Source: Desmonostoc vinosum HA7617-LM4 (GTDB lineage: Bacteria > Cyanobacteriota > Cyanobacteriia > Cyanobacteriales > Nostocaceae). From it: 64,000 nucleotides of DNA. The DNA lies in assembly GCA_019359515.1 (NCBI GenBank), contig JAHHHC010000003.1, positions 1 through 64,000 on the forward strand. Direction: 5' to 3'. Numbering within the stretch: the stretch's first letter is position 1; each line of letters starts with the position of its first letter. The notes under the pieces are model-generated. The model saw nothing but the letters and a program-made list of their open reading frames with translations. It was not told the DNA's origin and ran no database searches. Positions 42,677 through 51,652 of the stretch are shown one piece after another. Both the position numbers and the translations under genes were made by a program.

Positions 42677-43915
42677 TTGCTAGTATACGAGTTCAAGTTA
42701 AAGGGCAAACAGCAACAGTTCAATCTGATTGATGAAGCAATCAGGACTGCTTTGTTTGTCCGTAACTCTTGCGTTCGCTACTGGATGGATAACCCAAAAG
42801 TCGGCAAGTACGATTTAAGCGCATACTGCAAAGAACTAGCCGCTAACTTTGAATGGGCTGGCAAGCTTAACTCAATGGCAAGGCAAGCATCGGCAGATAG
42901 GGCTTGGGCTGCAATTTCTCGGTTTTATACTAACTGCAAGAAAAAAATTCCAGCTAAAAAAGCGGAAAACGCGGTCTTGGGGAGACCCCAAGTCGAGCGA
43001 TTTTCCAAGACAGGTTTCCCGAATTTCAAAAAACGTGGACATTCTGTGGAGTACAAAACCACAGGATGGAAGCTGTCAGACGAGAGAAAATATCTCACCC
43101 TGACTGATGGTTTTGAAATTGGGAGACTAAAGTTAGTTGGAACTTATGACCTGCATTTTTATCACCTCAAGGACATCAAGCGTGTCCGATTGGTAAAACG
43201 CGCAGATGGTTACTACGCTCAATTTTGCATTGCTGTTGAGCGAGAAATTCAGGTAGAACCAAGCAAAAAAGTTGTTGGTCTAGATGTCGGTTTAAACCAC
43301 TTCTACACTGATTCCAATGGGGATAAGGCAGAAAACCCGAGATTCTTGAGGAAATCCGAGAAGGCATTAAAACGCCTACAAAAACGGGTTTCCAAGAAGT
43401 TCAACAAAGGTAAACCTCAATCCAATAACTACAAAAAAGCTAGAAACAAACTAGCGAGAAAACACTTGAAAGTTAGTAGACAGCGTCAAGACTTTGCTGT
43501 GAAGTTAGCAAGGTGCGTAATCCAGTCTCACGACGTGGTTGTTTACGAAGACTTGCAAGTGCGGAATCTGGTTAAAAATCACAAACTAGCCAAAAGTATT
43601 AGTGATGCTTCTTGGTATCAGTTCCGGTGTTGGCTTGAATATTTTGGCAAAGTCTACGGCAAGATAACTATTGCTGTACCACCACATTGGACAAGCCAAA
43701 ACTGTTCTAATTGTGGGGAAACTGTTGTCAAAACTTTGTCAACTAGAACCCATGAATGCCCCCATTGCCAAACTGTTTTAGACCGAGATGATAATGCAGC
43801 ACTGAATATTTTAGCTCAAGGATTAAGTACGGCGGGACACATCGGAACTAACGCTTGGGGAGAGAACGACCTCTGTTTGGAGCTGGTGACAGGTTCAACT
43901 AAGTTGACTCAGTGA
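42677..43915 (+). CDS. tnpB: IS605-type TnpB RNA-guided nuclease, about 412 aa
   Basis: TnpB proteins are RNA-guided DNA nucleases carried by IS200/IS605 elements. The start is probably TTG at 42677 (reads LLVYEFKLKGKQQQF as translated); an ATG at 42641 is possible. The RuvC-like residues are all present: Asp in VVGLDVGLNHF (codon 43283), Glu in VVVYEDLQ (43547) and Asp in LDRDDNAALNIL (43787). The zinc knuckle has CSNC and CPHC. The gene is intact and full length. No tnpA accompanies it, so it depends on a transposase in trans. The guide RNA should run across its 3' end into the right-end hairpin. Confidence 0.93.
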   Translation: MLVYEFKLKGKQQQFNLIDEAIRTALFVRNSCVRYWMDNPKVGKYDLSAYCKELAANFEWAGKLNSMARQASADRAWAAISRFYTNCKKKIPAKKAENAVLGRPQVERFSKTGFPNFKKRGHSVEYKTTGWKLSDERKYLTLTDGFEIGRLKLVGTYDLHFYHLKDIKRVRLVKRADGYYAQFCIAVEREIQVEPSKKVVGLDVGLNHFYTDSNGDKAENPRFLRKSEKALKRLQKRVSKKFNKGKPQSNNYKKARNKLARKHLKVSRQRQDFAVKLARCVIQSHDVVVYEDLQVRNLVKNHKLAKSISDASWYQFRCWLEYFGKVYGKITIAVPPHWTSQNCSNCGETVVKTLSTRTHECPHCQTVLDRDDNAALNILAQGLSTAGHIGTNAWGENDLCLELVTGSTKLTQ

Positions 43916-43921
43916 ACCAAG

Positions 43922-43957
43922 AATCCCCGAAATAGAATTTCGGGGAGTGTCAAAACC
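43922..43957 (+). mobile_element. right end of the tnpB element (hairpin)
   Basis: TCCCCGAAAT-AGA-ATTTCGGGGA is a perfect 10-bp hairpin 9 bp after the tnpB stop, followed by GTGTCAA. Such a subterminal hairpin is typical of IS200/IS605 right ends and of the 3' end of the TnpB guide RNA. The cleavage point is probably at or near TCAA, and the guide would be read from the bases to its right. Exact ends are not proven. Confidence 0.65.
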
Positions 43958-44033
43958 TCAACTCTATACCTACATAACAAGTGCAGATAAATTCCCCAAA
44001 TATCTCTGCATTCAATCTCCCACCAAAAACAAC

Positions 44034-44531
44034 ATGGTTGATAAGTTTGTGACATTAGCCACTTATACCAACTCTATTGAAGCGAATCTAGCCAAACAAC
44101 ACCTAGAAACTGCGGGCATAAGAGCTTTTTTAGCTAATGAATCTACCGTAGATGTTGCATGGCATTTAACCATCGCGGTTGGTTGGATTAAATTACAAGT
44201 TCCTGAATCAGACGTAGACCTCGCCATATCTTTGCTGACAACCGATGTAGAAGCTGAAACCACAGAACAATCTGAGTTTCAAGATGATGCAGATGATGAT
44301 ATCGAAAAACTTTCATGGGCAGACCAAACCGCAGACCGAGCCTTTCGAGCAGCCGTTATTGGTTTAATTTTATTTATCTTGCCCATTCAAATTTACTCGC
44401 TATGGCTTTTACTTCGTCTATTAGTTTCCCGTCGCCGCATTAGCCGAAACAGACGTGTAAAAGTCATAGTGGCTTTAATCCTCGACTTAGTAAACCTTTT
44501 TATCTTATTTAGCTTCTGGGGTCTTTTATAA
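44034..44531 (+). CDS. DUF2007-type protein with C-terminal membrane helices, 165 aa
   Basis: The ATG at 44034 gives MVDKFVTLATYTNSIEANLA, the start of a DUF2007 (signal-transducer-like) domain that continues HLETAGIRAFLANE and LQVPESDVDLAISLL. An acidic linker (EFQDDADDDIEK) is followed by two hydrophobic segments (AAVIGLILFILPIQIYSLWLL and VIVALILDLVNLFILFSF) separated by a very basic loop. The open frame from 43947 runs through the IS right end and is unlikely to be used. It may sense or dock a partner at the membrane; function unknown. Confidence 0.72.
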   Translation: MVDKFVTLATYTNSIEANLAKQHLETAGIRAFLANESTVDVAWHLTIAVGWIKLQVPESDVDLAISLLTTDVEAETTEQSEFQDDADDDIEKLSWADQTADRAFRAAVIGLILFILPIQIYSLWLLLRLLVSRRRISRNRRVKVIVALILDLVNLFILFSFWGLL

Positions 44532-44687
44532 AGCAACCCATCTCCCTCATCCTTTCAAAGGTAGGTTTTTAATATTCAGCCTGAAAAAACCCATTTTTTT
44601 GTTCTAAAATCTTTCTGTGCGTCTCCCCATCCCCGCGTAAGCGCGTCAACCAAAACGCGAAATCATCAAAGCATCCCCCTATCCCCC

Positions 44688-46190
44688 TCAAAGCCCCAAA
44701 TCTACAGCAATGCGATGAGCGCAAGCGAAACCAGAAAAAGCCACTGCATTTAACCCTTGTCCTGGAAAGGTACTGTCTCCTACACAATAAAGACCAGGAA
44801 CAGCGGTTCGATTAAATGGCATTCCCAACAACCCGCGTAACTTTCGCCGAGGAATTGGCCCATAAGTGCCATCCTCACGCCCCAAAAAGCGGCGATGAGT
44901 GCGAGGTGTTCCAATCTCTAAATAATCTAATCCCGCGTCTAAACCAGGAAAAATCTTCTCTAGGCGGTCAATAATTCGCCCTGCTGCTTCTTCTTTCTTT
45001 GCTTCGTATTCAAGGTCAGAAAGTCCTTGCCACTGATCAATCCAATGAGGGGTGAAGGCGTGGATGATATGATATCCGACTGGAGCTAGGTCTGGGTCAA
45101 GCAAGGTGGGAATCGAAACGAAAATCGTGCCTTCTGGTGCTGTCATTTGCGCCCAATTTTCTAACAAAATATGATGGCACTCTGTCCCGCTAGGTAAAAC
45201 GGATTCTTTTACCCCCATGTGCAAACTCAAAAAGCTCGGTGATTTTTGATATTTTTGTTGCCACTTTTTCTCATTACGTGGTATTTGCTGTGCTGGTAGC
45301 AATTTTTCAAATGTGTCCCAACGTGTAGCATTAGAAACTATGCGTTTACCCCGATATACTTTACCATTTGCTAGTTGCACACCTACAGCTCGCCCTTGTT
45401 CTGTGAGAATTTTCGTGACTCTAGCTTGGTAAACAATCTTACTTCCAGCTTTTTCTAATCCATCGGCTAGCTTTTGAGCAATTTGCCCTACTCCACCTTT
45501 GGGATAATTAACTCCGCCGTAATGCCTATCAGAAAAGACCATGCCAGCATTAATCATGGGAGTCATATCGGCGGGTACTACCGACCAGCAATAACACTCT
45601 ATATCGATAAATTTCAATAACTGAGGATCTTTGATGTAACGTCGTGCGACATCCCCAACATTTTGCGGTAGATACTTAGCTAAACCAAGACATGCTTGGG
45701 GATGTTGAAAAAATACACGCCTTAAGTAGCCAGGTTCTTCTAGAGACAGTAATTCCATGCTATTGAGGCACTGAAAAACTTTTTGGCATTCGTCATAAAA
45801 GCGACGAATCCCTTGTGCTTCATGGCGAAAGTAAGCAGTAAGATTTTGCAAAAATTTTTCATAAGACCGATCTACTTTTAAGTCTAAACTCTCAGGTAGA
45901 TGATAATGAATCTGCACGGGATCAGCGATCGCCTCTACACTAACGTTCACAGCTGCTAGTGCCTGGGTGAGTAAGTTAGTAGTACCATGAGTTCCTAACC
46001 CAAAAATCATTGATGCTCCCACATCAAAGCGATAGCCTTCGCGTTCAAAATAACCAGCACTACCGCCAGGGATTAAATAACGTTCCAAAACCAGTACCTC
46101 AGCACCCTTCGTTGCAAGTTGAGTAGCTGTTACTAACCCACCAATCCCAGACCCAATTACAATCACATCAAATTCTTGTGTTTTCGTCAT
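44688..46190 (-). CDS. crtH: carotenoid (prolycopene) isomerase CrtH
   Basis: FAD-dependent isomerase that turns poly-cis lycopene into all-trans lycopene, upstream of beta-carotene and other carotenoids. The dinucleotide motif [18 protein letters not shown] is at the N-terminus, with [25 protein letters not shown] after it (cited in two parts of the same block). The C-terminus has the second FAD block [20 protein letters not shown]. Length (500) fits CrtISO. Only heptamers TTTGTCC separate its start from a candidate small-RNA terminator, so its leader is unusual. Monocistronic. Confidence 0.93.
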   Translation of the reverse strand: MTKTQEFDVIVIGSGIGGLVTATQLATKGAEVLVLERYLIPGGSAGYFEREGYRFDVGASMIFGLGTHGTTNLLTQALAAVNVSVEAIADPVQIHYHLPESLDLKVDRSYEKFLQNLTAYFRHEAQGIRRFYDECQKVFQCLNSMELLSLEEPGYLRRVFFQHPQACLGLAKYLPQNVGDVARRYIKDPQLLKFIDIECYCWSVVPADMTPMINAGMVFSDRHYGGVNYPKGGVGQIAQKLADGLEKAGSKIVYQARVTKILTEQGRAVGVQLANGKVYRGKRIVSNATRWDTFEKLLPAQQIPRNEKKWQQKYQKSPSFLSLHMGVKESVLPSGTECHHILLENWAQMTAPEGTIFVSIPTLLDPDLAPVGYHIIHAFTPHWIDQWQGLSDLEYEAKKEEAAGRIIDRLEKIFPGLDAGLDYLEIGTPRTHRRFLGREDGTYGPIPRRKLRGLLGMPFNRTAVPGLYCVGDSTFPGQGLNAVAFSGFACAHRIAVDLGL

Positions 46191-46236
46191 TTGTCCTTTG
46201 TCCTTTGTCCTTCGTCAATTGTCCTTTGTCCTAAAA
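46191..46236. repeat. heptamer array (TTTGTCC)n at the crtH start codon
   Basis: Six heptamers TTTGTCC, some as TTCGTCA or ATTGTCC, begin right at the crtH initiation codon. The crtH ribosome-binding region therefore consists of repeat DNA (GGACAAA on the coding strand). Confidence 0.8.
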
Positions 46237-46255
46237 CAAATAACCAATGACAAAC

Positions 46256-46330
46256 AACAAAAAAAGAGGGACGAGCCTGCTACCGCTGGCTAATCCCGTC
46301 TGCCGATCCTTAAAGAGAGGAGAACACTAA
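46256..46330 (-). ncRNA. candidate small RNA (about 73 nt) or crtH leader
   Basis: The minus strand carries a full transcription unit. A sigma-70-type promoter (TTGACA at 46365-46360, 18-bp spacer, TATATT at 46341-46336) predicts a start near 46330. An intrinsic terminator follows: GGGATTAGCC (46297-46288) pairs with GGCTCGTCCC (46277-46268), one mismatch, loop of 10, then TCTTTTTTT. The 5' half is unstructured and pyrimidine-rich (GTGTTCTCCTCTCTTTAAGG), with CTCCTC that could pair with Shine-Dalgarno sequences. It may be a trans-acting sRNA or an attenuator before crtH. I cannot match it to a named RNA. Confidence 0.55.
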
Positions 46331-46335
46331 ATCAT

Positions 46336-46365
46336 AATATAACCTTGATTGAGAATAGGTGTCAA
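46336..46365 (-). promoter_or_regulatory. sigma-70-type promoter for the candidate small RNA
   Basis: The -35 box TTGACA is perfect, the spacer is 18 bp, and the -10 box is TATATT. It reads leftward toward the terminator at 46297-46256. No NtcA palindrome (GTAN8TAC) is visible near it. The divergent upp gene begins 123 bp to the right. Confidence 0.6.
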
Positions 46366-46487
46366 CTATTAATGAAAAATATTAGCAATAATTTTGAGAG
46401 TGTTGATTCTTAGCTGTCAGGTGTGCGCGGGAAAGAGTATTATGATGTTTCAGTTCTTGTATAATAAAAAATCGCCTAGTTTTGGCT

Positions 46488-47138
46488 ATGACGCTACAAT
46501 TGCGTGTTTACGTTCCCCCCCATCCCCTGATCAAGCACTGGCTGGCAGTTGCTCGTGATGCTGCCACACCCTCAGTATTATTCCGCAGTGCTATGACCGA
46601 ATTGGGAAGATGGCTGACTTATGAAGCAGCGCGAGACTGGTTGCCTACACTGGAGACAACGGTAGAAAGTCCTTTGGACTTTTGTCCAGCGACTTTGGTT
46701 GATCCACAAATGCCCGTGGCAGTCGTACCGATTCTGCGGGCTGGGCTAGGATTACTAGAAGGAGCGCAGACTTTGCTACCCTTAGCATCAATCTATCATT
46801 ATGGCTTGGTGCGGGATGAAGAGACACTGCAACCTCAGTGCTACCTCAATAAATTGCCAGAAAAATTTGACTCCCAAACGCGAGTATTAATTACCGATCC
46901 GATGTTGGCGACAGGAGGGTCAATCATGAGTGCAATGGCAGAATTGACACAGCGGGGCGTCGATCCAACCCTGGCGCGAATTGTCTGTGTGGTGGCAGCT
47001 CCACCAGCTTTACAAAAACTGAGTGCTGCATATCCAGGTTTAATTGTTTACACCGCTGCCATTGACGAAAAAGTCAATGATCGGGGTTTTATTGTACCAG
47101 GGTTGGGGGATGCAGGCGATCGCATCTTTGGGACTTAA
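46488..47138 (+). CDS. upp: uracil phosphoribosyltransferase, 216 aa
   Basis: Pyrimidine salvage enzyme making UMP from uracil and PRPP. The PRPP loop is VLITDPMLATGGSIMSA, with VAVVPILRAGLGLLEGAQTL and the uracil-binding YTAAIDEKVNDRGFIVPGLGDAGDR at the C-terminus (cited in part). I use the ATG at 46488; a TTG at 46482 would add two residues. Length and pattern fit Upp well. Two small genes follow in the same direction. Confidence 0.94.
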   Translation: MTLQLRVYVPPHPLIKHWLAVARDAATPSVLFRSAMTELGRWLTYEAARDWLPTLETTVESPLDFCPATLVDPQMPVAVVPILRAGLGLLEGAQTLLPLASIYHYGLVRDEETLQPQCYLNKLPEKFDSQTRVLITDPMLATGGSIMSAMAELTQRGVDPTLARIVCVVAAPPALQKLSAAYPGLIVYTAAIDEKVNDRGFIVPGLGDAGDRIFGT

Positions 47139-47212
47139 GTTAGTATGCAGCTAAGGGAAAACATAGCTTCACTACTTTTGGAGTTGTAAGTTTTGTTGAA
47201 GGCGGTAAAAAT

Positions 47213-47545
47213 ATGAGTCAGCAAAATGGTTTTGCTAGCGGTTTTTTCGTAGGAGCAGTTGTTGGTAGTGTATTTGGTGGAGTTGTGGGGGCACTGATTG
47301 CTTCTAGAAGCGATCTAGAATTAGCAGAGGAACAAGAAACAGAATTTATCAATGGTCAATCTCCAACCAAGAAAGTATCAACAAAAAGGCGTCAAATGAG
47401 AGCCTCCGAAAGTGATACTGTGGGCATGGAAACAGCCCGGCGATCGCTAGAGGATAAAATAGCCCAGCTCAATGCCACAATTGATGAAGTGCGAAAGCAA
47501 CTAGGGAATGTCAATGGCGGTTCATCCCCAGAAACTCATGATTAA
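47213..47545 (+). CDS. small membrane protein with glycine-zipper segment, YtxH-like, 110 aa
   Basis: The N-terminal hydrophobic stretch FASGFFVGAVVGSVFGGVVGALIA has GxxxG spacing and resembles YtxH-type envelope proteins. A charged middle and a C-terminal heptad-rich helix (TARRSLEDKIAQLNATIDEVRKQL, cited as part of a coiled coil) follow. It probably spans the membrane once and self-associates. It lies 74 bp after upp and may be cotranscribed. Function unknown. Confidence 0.72.
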   Translation: MSQQNGFASGFFVGAVVGSVFGGVVGALIASRSDLELAEEQETEFINGQSPTKKVSTKRRQMRASESDTVGMETARRSLEDKIAQLNATIDEVRKQLGNVNGGSSPETHD

Positions 47546-47691
47546 TCTGTTACTACAGATTCCTAGCGCTCTCAAGGGTGGTAAAAGTAGTAATTCGGTA
47601 AATGCGGTATTCGCAGACGCCACGACATGGGCTAAATTAAAATCAAGAATAAGACCGCGTTGAACACTTAAAGTAGGAAACTAAGTTATCC

Positions 47692-47985
47692 ATGGAATCA
47701 ACCATCGGTTTACTGATTACGACACTAGCTACCTTCATTACCTTCTATAGCTACTTGCTAATTATTAGGGTTTTGTTGACCTGGTTCCCAACTATCAATT
47801 GGTACAATCAACCATTTGCCGCTTTGAGCCAAATCACTGACCCCTATCTCAATCTATTTCGCTCAATCATTCCCCCGTTAGGCGGTATAGATTTTTCTCC
47901 AATCCTGGCCTTCTTATTACTTAATTTAGTTGGCGGACTTCTCAACAATTTGGCTGTTGGTATGAGATTCACTCAGGGATTTTGA
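47692..47985 (+). CDS. YggT/YlmG-family membrane protein, 97 aa
   Basis: Two-helix membrane protein of the YggT/Ycf19 family. Signature blocks are LLIIRVLLTWFPTINW and ITDPYLNLFRSIIPPLGGID.FSPI (cited in two parts). The second hydrophobic helix is LAFLLLNLVGGLLNNLA. Relatives affect thylakoid or nucleoid organisation and cell division in cyanobacteria and plastids. A strong terminator follows at 48008-48047, closing the upp-side unit. Confidence 0.88.
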   Translation: MESTIGLLITTLATFITFYSYLLIIRVLLTWFPTINWYNQPFAALSQITDPYLNLFRSIIPPLGGIDFSPILAFLLLNLVGGLLNNLAVGMRFTQGF

Positions 47986-48007
47986 CTACTATCTCAATAA
48001 AAACTGT

Positions 48008-48047
48008 TGTAGAGACGTTAAGTGTAAAAACGTCTCTACAATTTTTA
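48008..48047 (+). terminator. intrinsic terminator after yggT
   Basis: A perfect 13-bp stem (TTGTAGAGACGTT / AACGTCTCTACAA), a 9-base loop and TTTTT. The same sequence is common as an interspersed hairpin in Nostoc-type genomes (from memory). Confidence 0.85.
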
Positions 48048-48201
48048 GTGAAAAGATACTTATCGAAAAAAGACTTATCATTAAGACCGCAGGCAGTACC
48101 AGGCAGGGGAGCTTTCTAGCAGGGGGAGAAATAATAAATATCCATTCCCCATGCCCCTAATGCCTACTGGGCTTCGCTAACGTGGGTTCCGCATTCCCCA
48201 C

Positions 48202-48636
48202 TCACTTCCGCACTTGAGCGCTAAAACCAGAAGCTTTAAACTGCTTCAGTTTTAAGGGTAATGGTTGGTTTGCAGGCACAGAAATTCTCATTTCAAAATC
48301 GCTAATACCTGGCGGTACTTCAGGAATGGAACCAAGACGGGTACGGTTTTGCATCACTGAGTCGTTATTAGCGTCATAGATGCGCCCAAAAATATCAGCA
48401 TCATAGACTGTTTTGTAAGTACCATTTTCAGCCTTACCAGTGACAATAAAGCAATTGGCAGCCGTTGCACTGCCGCCACTAGTAACAGCTCCTTTTGCAA
48501 GATCTGGTGGACACTCATTATAAGAAATATCAAATAGTCTAATAGGTGTCAGTGCTATAGCAGGTGGAGTAAATACCCACAACAGAAACCCGACTACACA
48601 AGAAATAAAGATGACAGTAAGTGAGCGCAACCGCAT
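48202..48636 (-). CDS. conserved-looking secreted protein, 144 aa
   Basis: The signal peptide is residues about 1-28 (LTVIFISCVVGFLLWVFTPPAIALT, cleavage after IAL or ALT). The mature part is a small beta-rich domain with three Cys residues (ECPPD, NCFIV). It includes DADIFGRIYDANNDSV, which looks like a short acidic turn, not a full EF-hand. I do not recognise the family. It is convergent with the upp-side genes. Probably periplasmic or thylakoid-lumenal. Confidence 0.65.
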   Translation of the reverse strand: MRLRSLTVIFISCVVGFLLWVFTPPAIALTPIRLFDISYNECPPDLAKGAVTSGGSATAANCFIVTGKAENGTYKTVYDADIFGRIYDANNDSVMQNRTRLGSIPEVPPGISDFEMRISVPANQPLPLKLKQFKASGFSAQVRK

Positions 48637-48971
48637 AAAAGACCCCGTAACTTAATCCAATGGTATGCTACTTGTAAACTCAGCTTACCTGAATTTCACT
48701 ACTAAGAAACTTCTAAATCAAAAAATATCTAATGGATGTAAGCTTTGTCAGATCCACCTCAACTGACAGCTACATCTGTAGAAATTATCTCTACATCAAT
48801 AGAATAACCTGACCAGATAATCTATAGTAAACTTACCTGAAAATAGCATTAGAGACAAACTAAGCGATATCTAAATGTCTACGCTTGTTGTCAAAATATA
48901 CCACACATGAGGTAGAACTATCCCAAACATAACTGCTACTCTACTTTGTTGTAGATAGATAAAATTGAAAT
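48637..48971. promoter_or_regulatory. intergenic region with inverted repeats upstream of hyuA
   Basis: No gene is seen. A short palindrome TGTAGA-AATTATC-TCTACA is at about 48776-48794, and ACATCTGTAGA overlaps it; this could be an operator between the divergent genes. It does not fit the NtcA pattern (GTAN8TAC). The rest is AT-rich and unassigned. Confidence 0.3.
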
Positions 48972-51071
48972 ATGTTAAAAGTCTTTGCAGATAGAGGTGG
49001 CACATTTACAGATATTGTAGCTGTGACTGATGACTGGGTAATTATTGACAGACTCTTAAAACATCAGGAACGGTTTTTAATCGTGCCTGTGCCTAATCAA
49101 CAATGGGTAATAATCTATAAATTACTGTCTGAAAACCCTGAACAATACCAAGATGCAGTTATTCAGGGAATTCGAGATATTTGCGGTTTGAAAAATCATC
49201 AATCTATTCCCTATACAGCCATAGAAGTAGTCAAAATGGGGACAACAGTTGCTACCAATGCACTGTTAGAAAAGCAAGGGGATAGAGTAGTGCTGATTAT
49301 TACAAAAGGGTTTAAAGATGCGTTGCGAATTGGCTACCAAAACCGTCCTGATATCTTTGCTCGTCACATCATTTTACCAACTATGCTTTACGAGCAGGTG
49401 ATTGAAGTGGACGAACGCTATGATGCTCAGGGAAATGAATTAAAACCTGTGAATATTGCCCAGATAAAACAAGATTTACAAGCAGCTTATCGTGCAAACA
49501 TTCATAGTTGTGCAATTGTATTTATGCACAGCGATCGCTTCCCTAAACATGAGCAACAAGTGGCAGCAATTGCTCAAGAAATTGGCTTTACTCAAATTTC
49601 TGTATCTCATCAAGTCAGTCAATTAATGAAACTAATAAATCGAGGAGATACAACTGTTGTAGATGCTTATTTAACTCCTATTTTACGCCGTTATGTTAAT
49701 CAAGTAGCTAATCAGTTACCTGGAGTTAGATTAATGTTTATGAAATCTGATGGTGGCTTAACTGACGCGGCACAATTTCAAGGCAAAGATAGTATTTTAA
49801 GCGGCCCGGCTGGCGGAATTGTTGGCGCGGTGCAAACTAGTAAAAGAGCCGGCTTTGATTTAGTAATTACCTTTGATATGGGAGGAACAAGTACAGATGT
49901 TGCCCATTTTAAAGGAGAGTACGAACGCCAATTAGATTCTGAAATTGCTGGGGCGCGAATGCGAGTTCCGGTATTATCAATTAATACCATTGCAGCTGGT
50001 GGCGGTTCAATTTTGATGTTCGATGGTTCAAGTTATCGTGTCGGGCCAAAATCGGCTGGTTCCAATCCCGGCCCGGCTTGTTATCGGCGGGGTGGCCCGT
50101 TAACGGTGACAGATGCTAATGTAATGTTAGGTAAAATTCATCCCCAATATTTTCCATCTGTCTTTGGCAGTGATGGCAATTTACCATTAGATAAAAATGT
50201 TGTCATCGAGAAATTTCAACAATTAGCCCAAGAGATTACAACCGTTACAAAAACTTATTTTACTCCCGAAAAAATAGCAGCAGGATTTATGGCGATCGCA
50301 GTCGAAAATATGGCTAATGCTATTAAAAAAATCAGTTTGCAACGAGGTTACGATGTTACTAAATATGTACTTTGTTGTTTCGGTGGTGCAGGCGGACAAG
50401 TTGCTTGTTTAATTGCTGATACTTTAGGGATGAAACAGATATTTTTGCATCCTTATGCTGGTGTTCTTTCTGCTTATGGAATGGGATTAGCTGATGTGAG
50501 AGCTACCAGAGTAACAGGAGTAGAACAGCCTTTAGATCAAGACTTAATTCCTCAATTAATCCAGTTGATGGAGTCTTTAAAAACTCAGGCTAGAAGTGAA
50601 CTTAGTCAAGATGAAAGTAGCGTTGCGGCAAAAGTAATACACAAACTGAATTTAAAATATGAGGGAACAAATTCTACTTTAAGCGTTGATTTTAATGCAG
50701 ATGTAGCGGTAATGCAAAGAGCATTTTCAGACGAGCATAAATCTCGCTATGGTTTCATTCAACCAGAAAAATTATTAATTGTAGAATCTATTTCCGTGGA
50801 AGTAATTCAGAAAATAGATACTCCTGAAGAACCTGTAATTACTCGTACCCGTCCTATAGAATCAAACCCTCAACCTATTGAAACAGTCAAGATATTTACT
50901 GCTGACAAATGGCATAATACACCAGTTTATCGCCGGGAAGATTTACAACCGGGAGATTGTATCAACGGTGTGGCTATTATTGTCGAAAAAATTACCACAA
51001 TTGTAGTTGAACCTAACTGGCAAGCCAGATTAAATGAGTATAATCACTTGATTTTAGAACTTCCATATTAA
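48972..51071 (+). CDS. hyuA: hydantoinase/5-oxoprolinase subunit A, 699 aa
   Basis: ATP-dependent subunit of hydantoinase/5-oxoprolinase enzymes. The actin-like ATPase blocks are FADRGGTFTDIVAVTDD at the N-terminus, KMGTTVATNALLEKQG, and FDMGGTSTDVAHFKGEYE. The metal/substrate block GGGSILMFDGSSYRVGPKSAGSNPGPACY (cited as one region) and the C-terminal GGAGGQVACLIADTLGM are present. With subunit B it would open 5-oxoproline (pyroglutamate) to glutamate, linking to glutathione turnover. Length is normal. The B gene lies 580 bp downstream. Confidence 0.9.
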   Translation: MLKVFADRGGTFTDIVAVTDDWVIIDRLLKHQERFLIVPVPNQQWVIIYKLLSENPEQYQDAVIQGIRDICGLKNHQSIPYTAIEVVKMGTTVATNALLEKQGDRVVLIITKGFKDALRIGYQNRPDIFARHIILPTMLYEQVIEVDERYDAQGNELKPVNIAQIKQDLQAAYRANIHSCAIVFMHSDRFPKHEQQVAAIAQEIGFTQISVSHQVSQLMKLINRGDTTVVDAYLTPILRRYVNQVANQLPGVRLMFMKSDGGLTDAAQFQGKDSILSGPAGGIVGAVQTSKRAGFDLVITFDMGGTSTDVAHFKGEYERQLDSEIAGARMRVPVLSINTIAAGGGSILMFDGSSYRVGPKSAGSNPGPACYRRGGPLTVTDANVMLGKIHPQYFPSVFGSDGNLPLDKNVVIEKFQQLAQEITTVTKTYFTPEKIAAGFMAIAVENMANAIKKISLQRGYDVTKYVLCCFGGAGGQVACLIADTLGMKQIFLHPYAGVLSAYGMGLADVRATRVTGVEQPLDQDLIPQLIQLMESLKTQARSELSQDESSVAAKVIHKLNLKYEGTNSTLSVDFNADVAVMQRAFSDEHKSRYGFIQPEKLLIVESISVEVIQKIDTPEEPVITRTRPIESNPQPIETVKIFTADKWHNTPVYRREDLQPGDCINGVAIIVEKITTIVVEPNWQARLNEYNHLILELPY

Positions 51072-51652
51072 TTAACGAAAATATTCCTAACTATATCTGA
51101 GAGGTTATTTATAAAGTAAAAATAAAATTACCTTAGTAGCGTTGCACAGCTAAAACAGTGCATTAAGTAGGAAGTTGCAATCATTTGTCAGACGCATTTA
51201 GACTTCGCTCAATGCTCGCTCCCTGAGAAGACGAGGGTTGAGCGGAGTCGAAACCCGGCTACTTAAGATTTACTTTATAAATAGTCTCTAAAAATTAGGT
51301 ACTTTGTACAACCAAACTGTTGTGTAATTCTGTTACTGAGTTAAATCAGAACAGCGCGGTAAACTCAACCAAATGTCTCAAGCTTGGATTGAATGGGGAA
51401 AAGTAAATGGGTACAGATGGTAAGTTGGAAAGTTACAAAGCAAACAAGTTTCCCAACTTATCACGGACAGACTATGCCATAACCAGCAAGCCAACTTTAT
51501 TCTCTCTGCGCCTCTGTGCCTCTGCGTGAGATAAATCATCCCGCAATTATGCAACGCCGCAAATTTTAAAACGTCCAATTTCTATACAAGTATGATTTAA
51601 TCACTTATCTGTTGTCGAGTTTGAGTGAATAAATAAGGAGGCAAAAATCAAA
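51072..51652. other. 580-bp gap between hyuA and hyuB with repeat debris
   Basis: No gene is seen. It contains the hairpin GGGTT-GAGCGGAGTCG-AAACCC (51236-51257), CTCTGCGCCTCTGTGCCTCT tandem units (51503-51525), and ATCATCCCGCAATTATGCAA (51537), also present near 28677 with one change. The hyuB start has a good AAGGAGGC ribosome-binding site at 51637. The gap looks like an operon opened by insertions. Confidence 0.55.

Noticed and set aside
48776-48794. NtcA-binding site upstream of hyuA
   Set aside because: The half-sites GTA and TAC are 11 bases apart, not the 8 required.
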